A DNA stretch of 10,613 nt from assembly GCA_024644505.1 (NCBI GenBank), contig JAHEHQ010000062.1, positions 1 to 10,613 of the forward strand, in the 5' to 3' direction. Below, piece after piece: positions 7,074 to 10,613 of the stretch. The notes under the pieces are model-generated. The model did no database searches. It was not told the origin of the DNA and worked only from the letters and a program-made list of their open reading frames with translations. Within the stretch, counting starts at the first letter, position 1. The number at the start of each line of letters is the position of its first letter. This stretch comes from Gammaproteobacteria bacterium. GTDB lineage: Bacteria; Pseudomonadota; Gammaproteobacteria; Chromatiales; Chromatiaceae. Both the position numbers and the translations under genes were made by a program.

Positions 7074-7460
7074 TCACTCTCCCGCATTCTTGTCCGGGTT
7101 CGATGCTTTCAAGCTATGGTAACTGAAGGTGCCCAATACCGCGGTCAGGAAAAAATAGAGCAGAACCAGGGAAAAGATTAAAAACATTGTGGAGGGAAAC
7201 CTGCCCTGGGCAAGACGCAATACCATGGGCACGACGAAAAGCAGAAAAAGCACAATGGCCGCCAGGCGGGATTTATTCATCAGACCCACTATGCAGACCA
7301 CCACGAGGATTGCCCCGGCTGCCATCTCCGGACGACCGGCAATGACGGAAAACATAGCTTTCCCATGCTGCTGGAACAAAAGCCCGATATCCAGGATCAG
7401 CCAGGCCACCGCGGCATACACACCGTTGACAATCGCCTGCTCAGCTTTCTGTAAATTCAT
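7074..7460 (-). CDS. Small four-helix membrane protein of unknown function
   Basis: I do not recognise the family. The 128-residue product has four predicted membrane helices at about 10-29, 46-61, 66-82 and 90-111, with short charged links (MNKSR at 61-65, RLAQGRFPS at 82-90) and a hydrophilic tail ending SNPDKNAGE. This even spacing of hydrophobic blocks is the main evidence that it is a real gene, because the opposite-strand frames across it have no such pattern. It would lie in the inner membrane. It is alone between two oppositely directed tRNA genes, with no co-directional gene close by, so context gives no role. Its start ATG overlaps an ATG on the other strand; no clear Shine-Dalgarno sequence precedes it. 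No catalytic motif is visible. Confidence 0.75.
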   Translation of the reverse strand: MNLQKAEQAIVNGVYAAVAWLILDIGLLFQQHGKAMFSVIAGRPEMAAGAILVVVCIVGLMNKSRLAAIVLFLLFVVPMVLRLAQGRFPSTMFLIFSLVLLYFFLTAVLGTFSYHSLKASNPDKNAGE

Positions 7461-7886
7461 GGAAACCGATCAACTCCAGGTCATCAGCATTTCGGGGCAT
7501 CACATGGATTCGGGCAACCTATACGAAGAAAGACGATCCACCTATATTTGTCGAAGTCAGTCCACGACCATCACCATGTGGATGGACCGGAATCATGGTA
7601 ACGCAAAATATCCGCAAGTTCTCTGAAGGAACCAGCTATCCGGATGACTGACACGCAACCTTTTACCTCATGGGTCGGCAGACGGAGATGCAACGGTGTT
7701 GCGCACCGCGCTGGATGAGGACCCGGAAGAGACCAGAGACCGCCTCTCTGACGAGCCGGTTCAACCTCGATGGCGACGGTGGTTATGATGAACCGACTTT
7801 TTATTGGTTCCGTGCCTGGCGTCAAAACCACCACCAAACGACGGAAGCTGTCTGCGGATATCGTTGGGCACCACTAAATACTCAGG
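7461..7886. other. Gene-poor intergenic stretch, possible decayed coding remnants
   Basis: About 430 bases between the small membrane-protein gene and the tRNA-fMet terminator. It holds only short open stretches: a 55-codon frame at 7459-7626 and short frames at 7595-7651 and 7644 onward on the plus strand. A hydrophilic, acid-rich frame from 7648 to a TGA at 7786-7788 (LDEDPEETRDRLSDEP in the middle) has no start codon and could be the end of a broken gene. The minus-strand frame at 7571-7837 has no recognisable features. The promoter of the membrane-protein gene must lie near 7461-7530, but I cannot point to its boxes. Confidence 0.5.
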
Positions 7887-7916
7887 CAAAGAAAAAGCCC
7901 GCTGTTACACGGGCTT
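7887..7916 (-). terminator. Intrinsic terminator of tRNA-fMet
   Basis: Read on the minus strand, AAGCCCG and CGGGCTT (7910-7916 with 7895-7901) form a 7-base stem around an 8-base loop, followed by a T-rich run ending in CTTT. It lies 34 bases past the CCA end of tRNA-fMet, facing the right way. Confidence 0.88.
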
Positions 7917-7949
7917 ATCTACTTCATTGGACTTCCTTGTACTGGCATT

Positions 7950-8026
7950 TGGTAGCGGGGGAAGGATTTGAACCTCCGACCTTCGGGTTATGAGCCCGAC
8001 GAGCTGCCAGACTGCTCCACCCCGCA
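7950..8026 (-). tRNA. Initiator tRNA-fMet (anticodon CAU)
   Basis: A 77-base initiator tRNA with encoded CCA. The hallmarks of bacterial initiators are visible: three consecutive G-C pairs in the anticodon stem (GGG CTCATAA CCC) and no Watson-Crick pair at 1-72. Acceptor positions 2-7 (GCGGGG) pair fully with 66-71 (CCCCGC). The T stem GGAGG/CCTTC has one G-U pair. The body closely follows the E. coli initiator. Position 1 is U and position 72 is U, rather than the C1-A72 of E. coli, so the non-pairing rule that lets formyltransferase recognise it is kept in another form. It forms a single-gene unit with its own promoter and terminator. Confidence 0.97.
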
Positions 8027-8038
8027 GTCGAGGCGCAG

Positions 8039-8067
8039 ATAGTACGCATATCGGAGCGATTTGGCAA
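8039..8067 (-). promoter_or_regulatory. Sigma70-type promoter of tRNA-fMet
   Basis: On the minus strand TTGCCA (complement of 8062-8067) and TACTAT (complement of 8039-8044) are exactly 17 bases apart. The start would fall near 8032, only about 6 bases before the mature 5' end at 8026. The bases after the -10 box (CTGCGCCTC) are GC-rich, as in stringently controlled stable-RNA promoters. The -10 box is identical to that of tRNA-Asn in this window. Confidence 0.82.
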
Positions 8068-8143
8068 GCCTGTTTGGTTGGATATTTCCGTGATTGATGT
8101 GGTTTGCCTCACACACCAGGTTCCGTGGGCTGATAGCGCAGCC

Positions 8144-8240
8144 GGTAGCCTGTGTTGAGCTTGCGAAACACGGGTTAAAGAAGCGAAACCGTTTCCCCGC
8201 GTTTCGCTTCGCTCGGCAATTGCTCCTGCGTTGCTCTACC
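8144..8240. repeat. Decayed second copy of the palindromic element, inverted relative to the first
   Basis: The left part (8145-8180) matches the minus strand of the element at 2506-2587 at 31 of 37 aligned positions, including the shared CGGGTTAAAG that runs from arm into loop. The right part (about 8196-8240) keeps CCCGCGTTTCGCT and a closing CTACC that pairs with GGTAG at 8144-8148, but carries substitutions and extra bases, so the big stem is broken. A new 10-base perfect stem is nested inside (GAAGCGAAAC at 8180-8189 with GTTTCGCTTC at 8201-8210). It lies between the tRNA-fMet promoter and the end of nuoN. Confidence 0.75.
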
Positions 8241-8250
8241 ACCTCCTGCA

Positions 8251-8272
8251 CCCCAAGGGCACTTCCTTCGGG
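8251..8272. other. Small hairpin downstream of nuoN
   Basis: CCCCAAGG (8251-8258) and CCTTCGGG (8265-8272) pair at 7 of 8 positions around a six-base loop, about 50 bases past the nuoN stop. There is no T-run on either side, so it is not an intrinsic terminator by itself. With the repeat beside it, it may mark the 3' end of the nuo transcript. Low certainty. Confidence 0.35.
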
Positions 8273-8322
8273 CGCATCCATGCAGTCGTCTAAGCAGCAG
8301 GCTGCAGGGCGATGAGCGGAAA

Positions 8323-9759
8323 TCAGCCTATGGCCGCGGCGCAGATCGACAACAGGCCGCCCGGGAACATCCCCAGCACCAGCATGGCAAGGCCGTTTAC
8401 CGTGAGGGCGATCCGGGTATCGACACCGGCTTCCAACGGGGCCTCGTCTTCCGGTTTGTCGAAGTACATCAGTTTTATGATGCGCAGATAGTAGTAGGCG
8501 CCGATGATGGAGAAGGCCACGCCGACGATGGCGAGCCAGACCATGTTGACGCTGACGACCGCATCGAGGACGAACATCTTGGCGAAGAATCCGACCGTCG
8601 GGGGTACACCGGCCATGGAGAACATCAGCAGCAGCATCATGGCGGCAAACCAGGGGCTGCGATCATTCAGGCCCTTGTAGTCGGACAGTTCCTCGGCTTC
8701 GAATCCCTTTCTGCTGAGCAGCACGATAATGCCGAAGGCACCCACTGCCATCATCGCGTAGACGATGCTGTAGAACATGGCCGCGGTATAACCCTTGCTG
8801 GTGCCCGCCAGGATACCCATCAGGATGAAGCCCACATGGGAGATGGTCGAATAGGCCAGCATGCGTTTGATGTTGGTCTGGGCAATGGCGATGACGTTGC
8901 CCACGCCCATGGAGAGCACTGCCAGGATCGCCAGCATGCCCTGCCAGTCCGCGTGCAGATCACCCAGACCGTCCACCAGCAGACGCATCGCCAGGGCAAA
9001 GGCCGCAATCTTGGGCGTACTGCCCAGGAACAGCACCACCGCGGTCGGTGCGCCGTGATAGACATCCGGCACCCACATATGGAATGGGACGGCACCAAAC
9101 TTGAACGCCAGACCGATAACCACGAACACCAGGCCGAAGACCAGAACGGTGTCGTTCATGCCGGTCTTGGTGAGCGCCTCTGCCACGGCCTGAAACTCGA
9201 TGGAGCCCGTCGCGCCGTAGATCATGGAGATGCCGTACAGCAACAAACCGGATGCCAGGGCGCCCAGTACGAAATACTTCATGGCCGCCTCGGATCCAAG
9301 GCCGGACTTGTTGTCGAAGGCCACCAGGGCGTACAGGCAGAGCGCCAGCAGTTCCAGCCCCAGATAGACAGTGAGAAAGCTGTTGGCGGATATCATCACC
9401 ATCATACCGAGCACGGCGAACAGGCCCAGCACGTAGAACTCACCCTTGAACAGGCTCCTGTTCTTCAGATAGTCCTTGGCATAGAGGAAGGCACCGGCGC
9501 TGATCAGACAGACCGCGACTTTCAGCACATCGCTCATCGGATCCCGGATCACGCTGCCATCGAACACAATCTGCACTTCGCCCGTCGCGGTCAGGAGTGT
9601 CAGCATCGCCGCCAGCAGCAGGCTGATCTGGGTCAGGCCGTAGGAGATGATCCTTTGTTCCTGCTCGAGAAACAGATCCACCACCAGAACCACACAGGCC
9701 ATGGTAAGGATGAACACCTCCGGCAGGACCGGAATCAGACTGGGCATGTCAAATTGCAT
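8323..9759 (-). CDS. nuoN: NADH-quinone oxidoreductase (complex I) subunit N
   Basis: Antiporter-like membrane subunit of respiratory complex I in the inner membrane; it takes part in proton translocation coupled to NADH oxidation and quinone reduction. At 478 residues it is close to the E. coli length, and it consists almost wholly of hydrophobic helices (about 14). Key charged residues of the proton path are in place: Glu136 in YLGLELLAL, Lys220 in GLAFKFGAVPFHMWVPDVYH, Lys250 in STPKIAAF and Lys394 in GFFAKMF. The signature GAPTAVVLFLGSTPK follows at about 236-250, and KRMLAYSTISHVGF at 299-311. It starts 25 bases after the nuoM stop and, as usual for this operon, is the last nuo gene. I chose the first ATG (9757-9759), preceded by a purine-rich AAGAGA; an ATG four codons further in is a possible alternative. 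No strong intrinsic terminator follows. Confidence 0.98.
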   Translation of the reverse strand: MQFDMPSLIPVLPEVFILTMACVVLVVDLFLEQEQRIISYGLTQISLLLAAMLTLLTATGEVQIVFDGSVIRDPMSDVLKVAVCLISAGAFLYAKDYLKNRSLFKGEFYVLGLFAVLGMMVMISANSFLTVYLGLELLALCLYALVAFDNKSGLGSEAAMKYFVLGALASGLLLYGISMIYGATGSIEFQAVAEALTKTGMNDTVLVFGLVFVVIGLAFKFGAVPFHMWVPDVYHGAPTAVVLFLGSTPKIAAFALAMRLLVDGLGDLHADWQGMLAILAVLSMGVGNVIAIAQTNIKRMLAYSTISHVGFILMGILAGTSKGYTAAMFYSIVYAMMAVGAFGIIVLLSRKGFEAEELSDYKGLNDRSPWFAAMMLLLMFSMAGVPPTVGFFAKMFVLDAVVSVNMVWLAIVGVAFSIIGAYYYLRIIKLMYFDKPEDEAPLEAGVDTRIALTVNGLAMLVLGMFPGGLLSICAAAIG

Positions 9760-9784
9760 CTGTGCTTATCTCTTGCAGGCCGAA

Positions 9785-10613
9785 TCAGAGTTTTGAAACG
9801 GCGATATGCTTCAACAGGTTCGTGATGGAGACATCCATCACCTCCACCAGCGGCGCAGGCCAGAGGCCGAGAACCAGGACTGCCACCGCGAGGCTGCCGA
9901 GCACCAGGAACTCCCGATTGTCTATATCCTTGAGTGCCGCCACGTTGTCGTTGGCAACCTCCCCGAAGACCACCCGCTTGACCATCCACAGGGTATAGGC
10001 CGCGCCCAGTATCAGCGTGGTCGCCGCCAGCACCGCGAACCAGAAATCGGCCCTGAAGCTGGCCAGGATCACCATGAACTCACCGACGAAACCGGACGTC
10101 CCCGGCAGGCCGGCGTTGGCCATGGCGAAAAAAACCATGAAGGCCCCGAAGATGGGCATGGTGTTCACCACGCCGCCGTAATCCGAAATATTCCTGCTGT
10201 GCACCCTGTCGTAGAGCACCCCAACGCACAGGAACAGGGCCGCAGAGATAAACCCGTGGGACACCATCTGTACCATGCCGCCTTCCATGCCCAGCATCGC
10301 CCCGCTGCCGGCATCGGGATTGGCCGCAATCATGAAGACGATAAAAAAGCCCAGGGTGACGAAGCCCATGTGGGCGATCGATGAATAGGCGATGAGCTTC
10401 TTCATGTCCTGCTGCACCAGGGCCACGAAACCGATGTAGACCACCGCGATCAGGGACATGGTGATGATCAGCCAGTCCAAATAGTTACTGGCATCCGGGG
10501 TAATCGGAAGACTGAAGCGCAGGAATCCGTAACCGCCGATCTTCAGCATGATGGCGGCCAGGATCACCGAACCACCGGTAGGCGCCTCCACGTGGGCATC
10601 GGGCAGCCAGGTG
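9785..10613 (-). CDS. nuoM: NADH-quinone oxidoreductase (complex I) subunit M, 5' end outside window
   Basis: C-terminal 275 or so residues of the antiporter-like NuoM subunit of complex I, which works next to NuoN and NuoL in the membrane arm and pumps protons. The frame is open to the window edge and begins inside the family motif TWLPDAHVEAPTGGSVILA, so the GTG near 10591 is an internal valine codon and not the start. About 45 percent of the usual length of roughly 500 residues is missing at the N-terminus. Visible landmarks are the lysine in AAIMLKIGGYG, KKLIAYSSIAHMGF, the buried glutamate in TSGFVGEFMVI and the charged C-terminal stretch ending NLLKHIAVSKL. It is directly upstream of nuoN in the same operon. 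Confidence 0.97.
   Translation of the reverse strand, partial: TWLPDAHVEAPTGGSVILAAIMLKIGGYGFLRFSLPITPDASNYLDWLIITMSLIAVVYIGFVALVQQDMKKLIAYSSIAHMGFVTLGFFIVFMIAANPDAGSGAMLGMEGGMVQMVSHGFISAALFLCVGVLYDRVHSRNISDYGGVVNTMPIFGAFMVFFAMANAGLPGTSGFVGEFMVILASFRADFWFAVLAATTLILGAAYTLWMVKRVVFGEVANDNVAALKDIDNREFLVLGSLAVAVLVLGLWPAPLVEVMDVSITNLLKHIAVSKL

Noticed and set aside
7571..7837. 88-codon minus-strand frame
   Set aside because: No ribosome site, no recognisable motif, and composition typical of a chance frame.
7670..7993. Plus-strand open frame ending GEGFEPPTFGL
   Set aside because: The ending is antisense translation of the tRNA-fMet gene; the rest shows no protein-like pattern.
6645..8026. Genomic island attached to either tRNA
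   Set aside because: No integrase gene and no direct repeat of either tRNA 3' end is present in the window.
1..10613. CRISPR array, insertion sequence or defence cassette
   Set aside because: No regularly spaced repeats, transposase motifs or defence-type proteins were seen; the window is mainly housekeeping genes.

Overview
The window reads as a chromosomal stretch from a gammaproteobacterium. The evidence is a type I NADH dehydrogenase (nuo) operon end, a gammaproteobacterial-looking UvrB, a FimT-type minor pilin, CCA-encoding tRNA genes and dispersed palindromic repeats. GC is moderately high. A chemolithotrophic or marine lineage such as Chromatiales is a guess from overall feel, not something the sequence proves.

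Layout, left to right. (1) 1-2496, plus strand: two adjacent, homologous MacB/FtsX-type ABC transporter permease genes. They probably form the end of an efflux operon whose ATPase and adaptor genes would lie to the left of the window. The first permease gene is cut by an in-frame TAG at codon 306 but is otherwise full length. (2) 2506-2587: a near-perfect long palindrome (32-base arms) between the convergent second permease and uvrB. (3) 2602-4608, minus strand: uvrB. (4) 4609-4728: AT-rich divergent promoter region. (5) 4729-5916, plus strand: class Ib aspartate aminotransferase. (6) 6018-6572, plus strand: FimT/GspH minor pilin. (7) 6600-6766: tRNA-Asn(GUU) with its own promoter and a strong terminator. 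(8) 7074-7460, minus strand: a small four-helix membrane protein of unknown function, flanked by two gene-poor stretches. (9) 7887-8067, minus strand: initiator tRNA-fMet with a clear promoter and terminator. (10) 8144-8240: a second, decayed copy of the palindromic element in opposite orientation. (11) 8323-10613, minus strand: nuoN and the 3' part of nuoM, the last genes of a complex I operon.

Most genes are housekeeping and do not form one pathway: DNA repair (UvrB), amino-acid metabolism (AspAT), translation (two tRNAs), respiration (Nuo) and surface or DNA-uptake pili (FimT). I see no CRISPR array, integrase, transposase or defence system, and I do not claim a new system. The points most worth a second look are the amber codon in the first permease, the paired palindromic elements, the U1-U72 mismatch in the initiator tRNA, and the GRPR tail plus unusual -1 Ala of the FimT-like pilin.
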